A stretch of 10,091 bases of DNA from an uncultured Ezakiella sp. (GCA_947293975.1 CAMYPV010000046.1:1-10091), one strand, 5' to 3'; shown: positions 1 through 7,290, counted from the stretch's first letter. The notes: generated by a model from the letters alone, not told the origin. Program-made: numbers and translations.

Positions 1-249
1 TCTCAATACTAATTTACATAATGTAATTTGTGAGGAAAATTTGATGAAAAAGGCGTGAGTCGCAGAAATTTTGCGAATGAGATCAAAAATAAAACTTTCT
101 TTTCCCGATACTTATTCCATTGACATAATTTGCCTGGGAATTTCGATGAGATTCGAAGTGAAATAAATTTTTTAGGACGCAGGTGTACTAGAGTGTACAT
201 CGAGGACTAAAAAATTTTTTCACAAGAAGGTCGCGAAATTAACGGCAAA
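1..249. other. Non-coding region with several small inverted repeats, possible dispersed repeat element
   Basis: No convincing gene is seen here. The stretch lies downstream of ktrA and contains a chain of dyads: TTACAT/ATGTAA (14-19 and 21-26); TTTGAT/ATCAAA (40-45 and 82-87) enclosing TCGCA/TGCGA (60-64 and 72-76); and an 11-bp pair AAATTTTTTAG/CTAAAAAATTT (165-175 and 207-217) enclosing TGTAC/GTACA (184-188 and 195-199). A chain of nested hairpins with no codon structure is typical of dispersed extragenic repeats or of a structured 3' region. The 165-217 structure could help end the ktrBA transcript, but no clear run of T follows it on the minus strand. Copy number elsewhere in the genome cannot be seen from this window. 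Confidence 0.45.
165..217. repeat. Long inverted repeat with inner hairpin downstream of ktrA
   Basis: Perfect 11-bp arms at 165-175 and 207-217 (AAATTTTTTAG and its reverse complement). The 31-base interior holds a second dyad, TGTAC/GTACA, at 184-188 and 195-199. It sits about 33 bases past the ktrA stop codon. It could be an RNA 3'-end structure, a weak terminator, or the end of a repeat element; the sequence alone does not decide. Confidence 0.45.
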
Positions 250-900
250 TCAAATGTGCTTGATGATCTCGTTATCTCCAGCCAGTATAACCACATCCCC
301 CTCTTCAAAAACCCTACTCGGTTGAATGGTTAATATGGTTTTGCCGTCTCTTTTGATTGCGATGACGTTTATGTTGTATTGTTTACGTAAATCCAATTGG
401 CCGATGCTTTTGCCTGCCCATTTTGAAGGCAAGTTGATTTCATAAATGGAAATTTCGTCACTAAGCACCATTTGATCAAGTACATTTCTTGACATAAGGC
501 TGTGTGCAAGGCGTTTTCCGGCGTCACGCTCGGGCATTATTGTGTTGTCGGCACCCAGCTTTAACATAACTTTTGATTGAATTTCATCCGCAACTTTACA
601 TACGACATGTTTTACACCCATTTCTTTTGACACGAGTATCGACATAATTGCGGCACGAAAATCTGAACCGATACCTATTATAACGGCGTCAAAGTTTGCA
701 ATGCCAAGGTCTATTAGTGCGTGCTCATCTGTTACGTCGACGATTGCACTGTATGTTACTTTGTCGGATATTCTTTGCACAGCATCTTCGTCGATGTCAA
801 TTGCCATTACTTGATTGCCAAGTTCTTCAAGTGTGGTTGCGACGGCTGTGCCAAATCTTCCACATCCGATTACTAAATATTGTTTTGAGTCGTTTAACAT
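250..900 (-). CDS. ktrA: Ktr/Trk potassium uptake regulatory subunit (RCK protein, TrkA family)
   Basis: Cytoplasmic gating subunit of a K+ uptake system; family members form an octameric ring on the membrane subunit and bind ATP/ADP or NAD(H), and in many Firmicutes c-di-AMP. The 216-residue length fits a single-RCK KtrA (about 220). The RCK_N Rossmann fold is at about 7-125, with the dinucleotide loop GCGRFG at 12-17 and acidic residues D35/D37 at the end of strand 2. An RCK_C (TrkA-C) domain follows at about 135-214; in this family it is the usual c-di-AMP site. The gene follows ktrB with 8 bases between them. Its AGGAGG ribosome binding site (905-910) overlaps the ktrB stop codon, so the two are co-transcribed and probably translationally coupled. 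The stop is TGA. Family is certain; the KtrA versus TrkA name is a convention based on size and partner. Confidence 0.93.
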   Translation of the reverse strand: MLNDSKQYLVIGCGRFGTAVATTLEELGNQVMAIDIDEDAVQRISDKVTYSAIVDVTDEHALIDLGIANFDAVIIGIGSDFRAAIMSILVSKEMGVKHVVCKVADEIQSKVMLKLGADNTIMPERDAGKRLAHSLMSRNVLDQMVLSDEISIYEINLPSKWAGKSIGQLDLRKQYNINVIAIKRDGKTILTIQPSRVFEEGDVVILAGDNEIIKHI

Positions 901-908
901 AATTCCTC

Positions 909-2264
909 CTATCCAATTAAAACGTTTTCTTCAGGATGTCTGATATTTGAAGTGTTTGAAAATGTTTTTCTGGAGAGTGAGATGAACATTGTGATCATTC
1001 CCACGCGTCCTGCAAACATATATAGCGATATCAATAATTTGCCGATGATTGATAAATTTTGGCTGCCACCAATTGAACAGCCGACAGTTGCAATTGCAGA
1101 CGCACATTCAAATGCGGATGCAATCAGATCGAATTCTGGTTCAAATGTGACGAGTATTAATGTGCCGAGTACGAAAAATATCATTGCAATCATAAAAATC
1201 GCAAGTGCTTTTTTGATTGTTTGTTCAGATATTCTGCGTCCGTAAATATTTACCTCTGAATTGTCTTTGATGGTTGCGTGCATATTCATAATTAAGATTG
1301 CAAATGTGACTGTTTTTATACCGCCACCTGTTGAGGCTGGTGATGCACCTATAAACATAAGTATCATCATCATAAAAAGTGTTTGCTCTCTAAATTTTGT
1401 GAAATCTAGGCTAGAAAAACCGGCGGTACGCGTGGTTGTTGATTGGAAAAATGAGTTCAAGATTTTCTGAAAAAAACCTTTGTTTCCAATTGAGTCTACA
1501 TTTGTGTACTCGAGTGCAAAAAACAGAATTGTACCAACAATTAATAGAGCAGCTGTTGTTATCAGAACGATTTTTGTGTTTAGGCTTAAACGTTCTTTTG
1601 TTAGGCGATGGTTGACTAGGTTTATCATTACCGGAAAGCCGATACCTCCAAGTATAATCAAGATGGAGATTGTCATTAACACAAAATATGAATCGTTGAT
1701 TCCAATTAACGATGAAAATTCACCGTATTTTGAGCCTAACAAATCAAAGCCGGCGTTACAAAAGGCAGATACCGAGTGAAACACTGCGTATCCAATTCCT
1801 TTTGTTAGTCCAAACATTGGTACAAATTTAAATGCAAGCACGATTGCACCTGTTATTTCGATTATTAATGTAAGTTTAAAAACTCTTATTAATAACATTA
1901 CTATGCCATGCAGTTTATTTTGATTGAGTTGTTCTTTTAGTATGAGACGATCTTTTAAGTCAATCTTCTTGTTCAATATAAGTGGTAGCAGAGTCGCAAT
2001 TGACATAAAGCCAAGTCCACCAATTTGTATCAGAGTCATTATTACGCCTCTGCCAAATATCGACCAAGTCGTGGCTGTATCAACAACCACAAGCCCAGTT
2101 ACGCACACTGCTGATGTCGCAGTAAACAGCGCATCTAAAAATCCAACGCTCTTGTGAGAATTGGTTGCAAGTGGCGTGCTTAATAATATCGACCCAACTA
2201 ATATTATGAATAAAAAACCAAGCACAACATATTTTGCTGGCTGGATTCTACGTGATTTTAACAT
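909..2264 (-). CDS. ktrB: Ktr/Trk potassium uptake membrane subunit (TrkH/KtrB family)
   Basis: Ion-conducting membrane subunit of the K+ (or K+/Na+) uptake system, working with the RCK protein encoded just downstream. The 451-residue length is typical of KtrB. The four pore repeats are visible by their selectivity-filter segments: TSAVCVTGL at 50-58, SAFCNAGFD at 166-174, STTTRTAGFS at 275-284 and SAIATVGCS at 389-397. Each keeps the conserved filter glycine (57, 172, 282, 395). The glycine-rich intramembrane gating loop follows the third pore (GASPASTGGGIKT, 306-318), and the conserved fourth-repeat arginine is in AGRVG (R420). The fourth filter has cysteine 396 where leucine is common. The start is supported by AAAGGA at 2271-2276, six bases before ATG. 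That ribosome binding site lies in one arm of a long inverted repeat, and an extended -10 promoter lies in its loop. Confidence 0.94.
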   Translation of the reverse strand: MLKSRRIQPAKYVVLGFLFIILVGSILLSTPLATNSHKSVGFLDALFTATSAVCVTGLVVVDTATTWSIFGRGVIMTLIQIGGLGFMSIATLLPLILNKKIDLKDRLILKEQLNQNKLHGIVMLLIRVFKLTLIIEITGAIVLAFKFVPMFGLTKGIGYAVFHSVSAFCNAGFDLLGSKYGEFSSLIGINDSYFVLMTISILIILGGIGFPVMINLVNHRLTKERLSLNTKIVLITTAALLIVGTILFFALEYTNVDSIGNKGFFQKILNSFFQSTTTRTAGFSSLDFTKFREQTLFMMMILMFIGASPASTGGGIKTVTFAILIMNMHATIKDNSEVNIYGRRISEQTIKKALAIFMIAMIFFVLGTLILVTFEPEFDLIASAFECASAIATVGCSIGGSQNLSIIGKLLISLYMFAGRVGMITMFISLSRKTFSNTSNIRHPEENVLIG

Positions 2265-2269
2265 AAAAA

Positions 2270-2315
2270 TTCCTTTCTTAAATATGAATTCATTATATCA
2301 AATTTAAGAAAGGAA
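2270..2315. repeat. Perfect 14-bp inverted repeat enclosing the ktrB promoter and covering its ribosome binding site
   Basis: The arms TTCCTTTCTTAAAT (2270-2283) and its exact reverse complement (2302-2315) flank an 18-base loop that itself contains the palindrome ATGAATTCAT (2284-2293). Read on the minus strand, the downstream arm carries the ktrB Shine-Dalgarno AAAGGA and is followed by TTTTT and then the ATG. In RNA reading through from the glycosyltransferase operon this would form a hairpin followed by U5, hiding the ribosome binding site. It could therefore act as a weak terminator, an insulator, or a DNA operator around the promoter. Confidence 0.8.
2292..2300 (-). promoter_or_regulatory. 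Extended -10 promoter for ktrBA
   Basis: On the minus strand, TGA precedes a consensus TATAAT (2297-2292), which gives a full TGnTATAAT extended -10. The -35 is weak (TTTATT at 2320-2315, 17-base spacer). The predicted start near 2285 gives a leader of about 20 bases containing only the downstream arm of the surrounding inverted repeat, so transcripts from this promoter would have a free ribosome binding site. Confidence 0.6.
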
Positions 2316-2347
2316 ATAAAGCTTTTAATTGATATTTAGTTTTAAAT

Positions 2348-3550
2348 TTAATTTAAATATTGAAGTACTTTTTCGCCAAGACTTGACCACGAGTTTTTGT
2401 CGATTTCATCTTGAATGTCGTTTGGAATTGTATAGCCAGCTTTTACTTTTTCGATTTGCTTAATAATATTTTCTGCAAGACGTTTTTCGTATGCCGGCAC
2501 GTCCTCTTGAACAGGCTTGTCCAAGTCGTATATGCGCGGGAGTTCTGTGTATAATATTACGCCAGAATTATTTACCTTTGAGCCGAGTTGATTTTTTAGC
2601 CCTTCGATATCACTTGTAACTGCAAGCTTGCCGCATGCGAGTGCTTCGATTGCAATTAGACCAAGTGCTTCATAATATGATGGCAGCACAAAAATATCTG
2701 CCTGCTTTAATTTTTCAGCCATTGTTTCCTGAGTTTGTGAATTGTAGACATACAGATTTTTTGAGTGCTTTGCGTTTTCGTTTAAGAGTTTTAATTGCTC
2801 GTCGCTTGCGTGTCCGACGATGTGCATATCGATGTCACTAAATTTTTGCTCGATGTATGGAAGAGCGCCTGCAAGTGCAAATACGCCTTTGGATTCTGAA
2901 ATTTTTCCGGCAAACATAATCTTTAGGCGATCGTGAGCCTCGCGTGTGTAATTGGTGTTAAACAGATTTTGATTAAATCCGCCGCCTATTAATGTTATTT
3001 TGTCAGGATTTATGCCAAAAATATCTATGATTTTTTCAGCCTCTCCAGGAGAAACGGTAAAAATTCTTTCAAGTTTTTTTATATTTGGAAGCATAGCTTT
3101 AAATTTTTCGTGCTGACCAATTTGTCTTAAATCTGTCCCGTGACAAAATGCAAAAACTTTTTTGTCGGCAAAAACTTCCTTTACAAGATTTGTTACCAAA
3201 AACAAATGGTGACTTATGATTATATCAGGGTTTAAATTTTCTTTTATATAAATTAATTTATTGCGAAATTCATCAAGCATTTTATCAAGCATTTCATCAC
3301 TTGCCTCGCTAAAAAGCGTGGACTCGTATGGCATGATGTCACTCATTCCCATAATTGGGAAGGGTAGAGCATCTGAATTAAATTCCACCTCGAAACGCAG
3401 TTCTGATTTTGGAAAATCAAATTCACCTTGGTTGGCGTAAAGCATAATATTTTCGTTGCCATGCTTTTCTAATTCGTCAATTAAATTTGTATAATAAACT
3501 CCGCTTCCTGTCTTCATTGGAAGTTGTTGCAAAACGTGAAGTATTCTCAT
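2348..3550 (-). CDS. GT4-family glycosyltransferase
   Basis: Probable retaining, nucleotide-sugar-dependent glycosyltransferase of the GT-B fold, family GT4; the acceptor is unknown. At 400 residues it has the usual length. The N-terminal acceptor domain (about 1-200) starts with MRILHVL and contains the HGTD segment at 137-140. The C-terminal donor domain (about 205-400) shows the sugar-nucleotide loop AGKISESKG (214-222) and the GT4 E-x7-E signature from E294 to E302 (EALGLIAIE), the residues that contact the donor sugar and phosphate. No membrane segment or signal peptide is evident, so it is probably cytoplasmic or peripheral. It is the last gene of the importer operon: its ATG overlaps the ATPase stop as ATGA, and its ribosome binding site (3556-3561) is inside the ATPase gene. 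A glycosyltransferase is an unusual fourth member of such an operon. A role on surface glycan or a glycolipid is only a guess. Confidence 0.88.
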   Translation of the reverse strand: MRILHVLQQLPMKTGSGVYYTNLIDELEKHGNENIMLYANQGEFDFPKSELRFEVEFNSDALPFPIMGMSDIMPYESTLFSEASDEMLDKMLDEFRNKLIYIKENLNPDIIISHHLFLVTNLVKEVFADKKVFAFCHGTDLRQIGQHEKFKAMLPNIKKLERIFTVSPGEAEKIIDIFGINPDKITLIGGGFNQNLFNTNYTREAHDRLKIMFAGKISESKGVFALAGALPYIEQKFSDIDMHIVGHASDEQLKLLNENAKHSKNLYVYNSQTQETMAEKLKQADIFVLPSYYEALGLIAIEALACGKLAVTSDIEGLKNQLGSKVNNSGVILYTELPRIYDLDKPVQEDVPAYEKRLAENIIKQIEKVKAGYTIPNDIQDEIDKNSWSSLGEKVLQYLN

Positions 3551-4467
3551 AATTTCCTCCTTTTAATTTTTATTTTTACAATGTCATTTAATTTGTAATT
3601 GTTATCTCGATTTAAAATAATCGTGTCTATGATTTGATTTTTGTAATCCAATTTAATCTTTGAAATCTCGCCTTGATAAACATAGTCAACGATTTTTGCA
3701 GGCTCGCCATCATCAGAAATTATAATGTCTTCGGGGCGGAGGTAGCCATCGTTTACAATTGAAGATTCGCCAATAAAATCCAGCACAAAATCGTTTTGTG
3801 GATGATTGTAAATATCCTCGGCAGTTCCAATTTGCATGATTTCGCCTTTGTTTAGAAGCATTATGGTGTCGGAAATTTCAAATGCTTCTTTTTGATTGTG
3901 TGTTACAAAGATTGTCGTGATGCCAAACTCGTGCTGAAAGCGTTTGATCTCAGAACGCATCTCGACTTGTAGTTTTGCGTCAAGACTTGAGAGTGGTTCA
4001 TCCAAAAGTAATAACTTAGGCTCGATTACAAGGCTTCGGGCAAGCGCAACGCGTTGCTTTTCGCCGCCGGAAAGTTCGTGCGGTTTTCGATTTTCATATC
4101 CCTTCAGCCCGACTTTTTCAATGATTTCTATGCCCATTTTGCTTCGAATTTTTTTGTCGAAATTTCTAAACTTTAATCCGTACACGACATTTTCAAGCAC
4201 AGTCATGTGTGGAAATAGTCCGAATGACTGAAATACTGTTGAGACTTCTCGTTCTTCAGGTGGGAGGTTTGTAATGTTTTTGCCGGCAAGATTTATTTCG
4301 CCTTCGATATTAATGAAACCTCCAATTGCTTTTAGAATTGTAGATTTGCCGCAGCCAGATGGACCCAAAAAGCACATCAACTTTCCAGCGGGAATTTCAA
4401 AGCTAACATTTTTTACGGCGTATTTGTCGCCATATTTTTTTGTGAGATTTTTAACTTCTAAAAACAT
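3547..4467 (-). CDS. ABC importer ATP-binding protein (FbpC/PotA-type)
   Basis: Cytoplasmic ATPase that powers the importer formed with the permease and binding protein encoded upstream. All nucleotide-binding motifs are intact: Walker A GPSGCGKST (35-43), Q-loop glutamine 80 (VFQSFGLFP), signature LSGGEKQ (132-138), Walker B LLLLDEP (152-158), D-loop SSLD (160-163) and H-loop histidine 190 (VTH). After about residue 235 comes a short TOBE-like region with the typical YLRPEDI segment. At 306 residues it is shorter than the usual 340-360 for FbpC/PotA, so the regulatory C-terminus is reduced. The start has a strong AGGAGGA ribosome binding site (4471-4477) inside the 3' end of the permease gene, whose coding sequence it overlaps by 17 bases. 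It overlaps the glycosyltransferase gene by 4 bases. The family is clear; the substrate cannot be read from this subunit. Confidence 0.92.
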   Translation of the reverse strand: MFLEVKNLTKKYGDKYAVKNVSFEIPAGKLMCFLGPSGCGKSTILKAIGGFINIEGEINLAGKNITNLPPEEREVSTVFQSFGLFPHMTVLENVVYGLKFRNFDKKIRSKMGIEIIEKVGLKGYENRKPHELSGGEKQRVALARSLVIEPKLLLLDEPLSSLDAKLQVEMRSEIKRFQHEFGITTIFVTHNQKEAFEISDTIMLLNKGEIMQIGTAEDIYNHPQNDFVLDFIGESSIVNDGYLRPEDIIISDDGEPAKIVDYVYQGEISKIKLDYKNQIIDTIILNRDNNYKLNDIVKIKIKRRKL

Positions 4468-6076
4468 TTTTCCTCCTCATATAAAGACGATAGAGTCCAT
4501 TTATCGTTAAGCAAATTATAATTATAAACACAGCGATTACCGATCCTACATTGTATTTTGCAGATTGAATTACATCAAACATTACAAGTGTTAAAACTTT
4601 TTGACCTGGATAGATTAAAAATATTATTGATCCGATAGTTGTCATTGTTGTTGTAAAAGCATTTACAAAGCTAACGCTAAGCGCATCGCGCGAGAGTGGA
4701 ATGATTGCATCTTTGATTTCATCAAAACGCGTGCCACCCAAGTCTCTGATTGAATTAAGCGTGTCAGGATTGATGGAGTCCATCGCCGCCACACCCATGC
4801 GTGACGAAAATGGAAGCTGCTTAAACAAAACATTTAGGACGACGATTGCGGCTGTGCCTGTAAGCACAAGTGGTGGATTTTTGAAAAACAAAATATATCC
4901 AAGTCCGAAGAATGTGCCAGGAATTATATATGGTAAATTTGCACAAAAGTCAACGTATTTCATAATACGCAGTTTGCGAATTTTTAAATAATAACCGATT
5001 AACAGTCCTAAAATGCTGCCGCCGACAGCAGATATGAGCGAGTATATGACAGATCTAATGGCTGTGCCTGTGATATATGGTTTGGTTTCGATAAAGTTTT
5101 CAAGTGTGAAATACATATTGCCCATGTCGAATTTTGTAAATGCCGAGATGAATATAGCTGAGTACAAAATTATTATCGCAGCCAAAAAGAACGCCGCAAT
5201 TGAGAGCAGAATATAAAACACTGAGCCACTTCTCTTTATATTTATCTCGCTGTTAACGCTGATGCCTGATGATGCGGATATGCCAGAGATGTCTTTGCGG
5301 TAGATTAAAAATATAATGAGAGACGGTATTAACAGTAAAATATTTATTGCGCTTGCCTTGGTAAGATTACCCTCGGCAATAACTGCGAAATAGCTCTCGA
5401 TTGCAAGCACATTAAAATTGCCACCTATGATTGCAGGCGTACCGAAATCTGCAATTGAGCGGAAAAACGACAACAGTATAACAGCTGTGATTGCAGATTT
5501 TGAACTTGGAATGATGATGTCCATTATAATATTATTTGTCTTTGCGCCTAAATTTCTGGCGGAATTTATTATGTCTTGATCAAGCGATTTCATAAAGCTA
5601 TATAATATGAGAGAGTTTAAGCTTAAATCGCTAATTGTCTGCATCATTACAATGCCCCACATACCGTATGGATTTATAGAAAGTTTTAACAGATGATATG
5701 TTATTGCGCCTCGTCTGCCAAAGAGATTTATAAAGCTAAGGCTGGTTACAAATGGCGGGCTGATGAGAGTGATGCTAAGTATTAATAAAAGTAATTTTTG
5801 AACACGCTTTCCCGACAGATATATCATAATTGCAGTTGCAAGACTTGATATAAGCGAGAAAACTGTTGTAAGTACACCCATCTTTAAAGTGTTTGTGATG
5901 GTTTTTGAATTGTTTTTAAATAACGAAATGATTTGAGAAAAATCAAGTGACTTGTTGCTTACAATTGCTTCTTTAAAAACAAAAACAAATGGAAGCAAAA
6001 TAAAAAAGAGAACAGAAAGCACCAAAAAAGTTATAATTAAATAATCTAAAATTTGGTATACTGTTCTCTTTTTCAT
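4451..6076 (-). CDS. ABC importer permease, fused two-domain (FbpB/ThiP-type)
   Basis: Membrane-embedded translocation channel of the importer. It is a tandem fusion of two MetI-like permease domains in one chain, as in FbpB, AfuB and ThiP. Each half has about six hydrophobic segments and an EAA loop that docks on the ATPase: N-SARNLGAKTNNIIMDIIIP (about 171-190) and SIRDLGGTRFDEIKDAIIP (about 442-460). I start the protein at 6076 (541 residues, MKKRTVYQ) because GGAGGT at 6081-6086 lies five bases upstream. An ATG 12 bases further upstream has no ribosome binding site and sits in a hairpin. The gene is second in the operon, 28 bases after the binding-protein stop, and overlaps the ATPase gene by 17 bases. 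The fused architecture fits iron, thiamine, sugar-phosphate or phosphonate importers. Confidence 0.92.
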   Translation of the reverse strand: MKKRTVYQILDYLIITFLVLSVLFFILLPFVFVFKEAIVSNKSLDFSQIISLFKNNSKTITNTLKMGVLTTVFSLISSLATAIMIYLSGKRVQKLLLLILSITLISPPFVTSLSFINLFGRRGAITYHLLKLSINPYGMWGIVMMQTISDLSLNSLILYSFMKSLDQDIINSARNLGAKTNNIIMDIIIPSSKSAITAVILLSFFRSIADFGTPAIIGGNFNVLAIESYFAVIAEGNLTKASAINILLLIPSLIIFLIYRKDISGISASSGISVNSEINIKRSGSVFYILLSIAAFFLAAIIILYSAIFISAFTKFDMGNMYFTLENFIETKPYITGTAIRSVIYSLISAVGGSILGLLIGYYLKIRKLRIMKYVDFCANLPYIIPGTFFGLGYILFFKNPPLVLTGTAAIVVLNVLFKQLPFSSRMGVAAMDSINPDTLNSIRDLGGTRFDEIKDAIIPLSRDALSVSFVNAFTTTMTTIGSIIFLIYPGQKVLTLVMFDVIQSAKYNVGSVIAVFIIIICLTINGLYRLYMRRKNVFRS

Positions 6077-6080
6077 AATT

Positions 6081-6086
6081 ACCTCC
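6081..6086 (-). promoter_or_regulatory. Ribosome binding site that sets the permease start
   Basis: GGAGGT on the minus strand, five bases before the ATG at 6076. It overlaps the last base of the upstream in-frame ATG (6088-6086), which makes that earlier start unlikely to be the main one. Confidence 0.75.
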
Positions 6087-6102
6087 ATAGCGAAAACGCT
6101 AT
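6087..6102 (-). other. Intercistronic RNA hairpin between binding-protein and permease genes
   Basis: ATAGCG and CGCTAT (6087-6092 and 6097-6102) form a perfect 6-bp stem with a 4-base loop, UUUU in the minus-strand RNA. It starts two bases after the binding-protein stop and ends next to the permease ribosome binding site. No U-run follows, so it is not an intrinsic terminator. Such hairpins often protect the 3' end of the binding-protein message and allow it to be made in excess over the membrane subunits; that role is inferred. Confidence 0.6.
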
Positions 6103-6104
6103 AA

Positions 6105-7217
6105 TTATTCTGTTTTACCTTTTGAAATTTCTAAGAATTTGTTAAGAATATTTTCTCTTTCGCTACCGAAAGTTGATAGATCTTGTTTGATTAGTTTGTC
6201 TTGTGGAAGACCTAGGTCAAGACCTTTAACACCTGGTTTAATAATTTGTGCTGAATCTTTGCCGTCAAGTTCTGCAATCATTTCTTGAGCTTCTGTTGTT
6301 AACATGAAGTCGATGAATGCCTTTGCAACGTCAACATTGTCTGAACCTTTAAAGATTGCAACTCCTTCTGGAACCCATGGAATACCATCTTCTGGGTAAA
6401 TAACTGTAAGATCTTGTTCTTTTGCAACTTTAAAAGCGCCGTTGTCAACAGGGATGATGCCGATTGCAAATTCTCCAGCAGCTGTTTTTTCTTGTGGGTC
6501 TTTGCCACGTTTGCCGTAGAATTGAATGTTTGCATTTAATTTTTCAATATAATCCCAACCCTTATCTCCAAATAAATCTAAAAGACCTTTAACTACAGCG
6601 TAGTTTGTACCTGAAATTGCAGGGTTACTCATAATTACTTCGTCTTTGTATTTTGGATCAGCAATTTCTGCCCATGTTTTTGGAATTTCAAGACCTTTTT
6701 CTTCAAGAATTTTGTGGTTTACAAGAAAACCTGCAACTGTTAAGCCTTTTGCAATCCATGCACCGTCAGCGTCTTTGTATGCTGGGTCAACATCTGATGC
6801 ATTTGGTGAAATGTAATTTTCTAGTAGTCCATCAGTTTTTGCAGCCATAAATGCGTCTAGTCCGCCGCCGAACCATAGGTCAGCCATTGGTTTGCCTTCA
6901 GCTTTTGTACGGTTGATAACTTCACCTGATGACATTGACAAAAATTCAACCTTTGCACCTGTTGCTTCTGTGAATTTGTCAAAAAGTTTTACATATTTGT
7001 CGCTTGTTGCAACAACGTTTAATGTACGACCTTCAAAGTTTGCTTTTTCTTCTTTAGCATCTTCTTTTGGTTCGTCTTTCTTTTCTTCTGTTTGTTCTGT
7101 TGTAGCTGGTTTTTCTTCTGGAGCTTTTTCTGCAGGCTTTGAACAGCCAACAATTCCAGTTAAAACAAATAATGCTGCAATTAGAACACTAAATAATTTT
7201 AAAAATTTATTATTCAT
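6105..7217 (-). CDS. Lipoprotein solute-binding protein of an FbpA/AfuA-like ABC importer
   Basis: Captures the substrate outside the cell and delivers it to the permease. The 370-residue protein starts with a lipoprotein signal peptide: basic MNNKFLK, hydrophobic core 8-22, and lipobox IVGC with Cys25 as the lipid anchor. A Glu/Lys/Pro-rich linker (about 26-59) leads to a type 2 periplasmic-binding fold (about 64-370). Visible family features are ADLWFGGG at 112-119, SNPAISGT at 197-204, AAGEFAIGI at 246-254 and WVPEGVAIFKGSDN at 281-294. The tyrosine pair that binds Fe3+ in classical FbpA is not evident: the region where I expect it reads PVDNGAFK (256-263). The WFGG and P-x-SGT segments resemble the AfuA/PgtC/phosphonate-type subgroup, so a phosphorylated compound is as possible as iron. 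AGGAGG within 7221-7228 supports the start. It is the first gene of the operon. Confidence 0.9.
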   Translation of the reverse strand: MNNKFLKLFSVLIAALFVLTGIVGCSKPAEKAPEEKPATTEQTEEKKDEPKEDAKEEKANFEGRTLNVVATSDKYVKLFDKFTEATGAKVEFLSMSSGEVINRTKAEGKPMADLWFGGGLDAFMAAKTDGLLENYISPNASDVDPAYKDADGAWIAKGLTVAGFLVNHKILEEKGLEIPKTWAEIADPKYKDEVIMSNPAISGTNYAVVKGLLDLFGDKGWDYIEKLNANIQFYGKRGKDPQEKTAAGEFAIGIIPVDNGAFKVAKEQDLTVIYPEDGIPWVPEGVAIFKGSDNVDVAKAFIDFMLTTEAQEMIAELDGKDSAQIIKPGVKGLDLGLPQDKLIKQDLSTFGSERENILNKFLEISKGKTE

Positions 7218-7239
7218 TTTCTCCTCCTAAATAATATGA

Positions 7240-7257
7240 TGTTAAGCTCTCTTAACA
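7240..7257. promoter_or_regulatory. TGTTAAG-N4-CTTAACA dyad upstream of the binding-protein gene
   Basis: Perfect 7-bp inverted repeat (7240-7246 and 7251-7257) with a CTCT spacer, 23 bases before the binding-protein ATG. It may be a repressor site for the importer operon or a hairpin in its leader. On the minus strand, TTGTGT and TATTAT could frame it as -35 and -10 with an 18-base spacer, but that start would fall inside the ribosome binding site, so the promoter is unresolved. It resembles a Rex-type site (TTGTTAA-N4-TTAACAA), but the half-sites are two bases too far apart. Confidence 0.5.
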
Positions 7258-7290
7258 CAACTTTAATACCCATAGATACACAAACTAATC

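Noticed and set aside
9..200. 63-residue minus-strand reading frame downstream of ktrA
   Set aside because: No ribosome binding site, no recognisable domain, and the frame runs through several inverted repeats; better explained as non-coding or repeat sequence.
2265..2347. c-di-AMP (ydaO-type) riboswitch upstream of ktrB
   Set aside because: The 83-base gap is far too short for the aptamer, and a promoter lies just before the gene.
6077..6088. Permease start at the ATG ending at 6088
   Set aside because: No ribosome binding site upstream and the ATG sits in a hairpin; GGAGGT fits the ATG at 6076.
7240..7257. Rex operator
   Set aside because: The half-site sequence is close, but the spacing is two bases longer than the consensus; listed only as an unassigned dyad.
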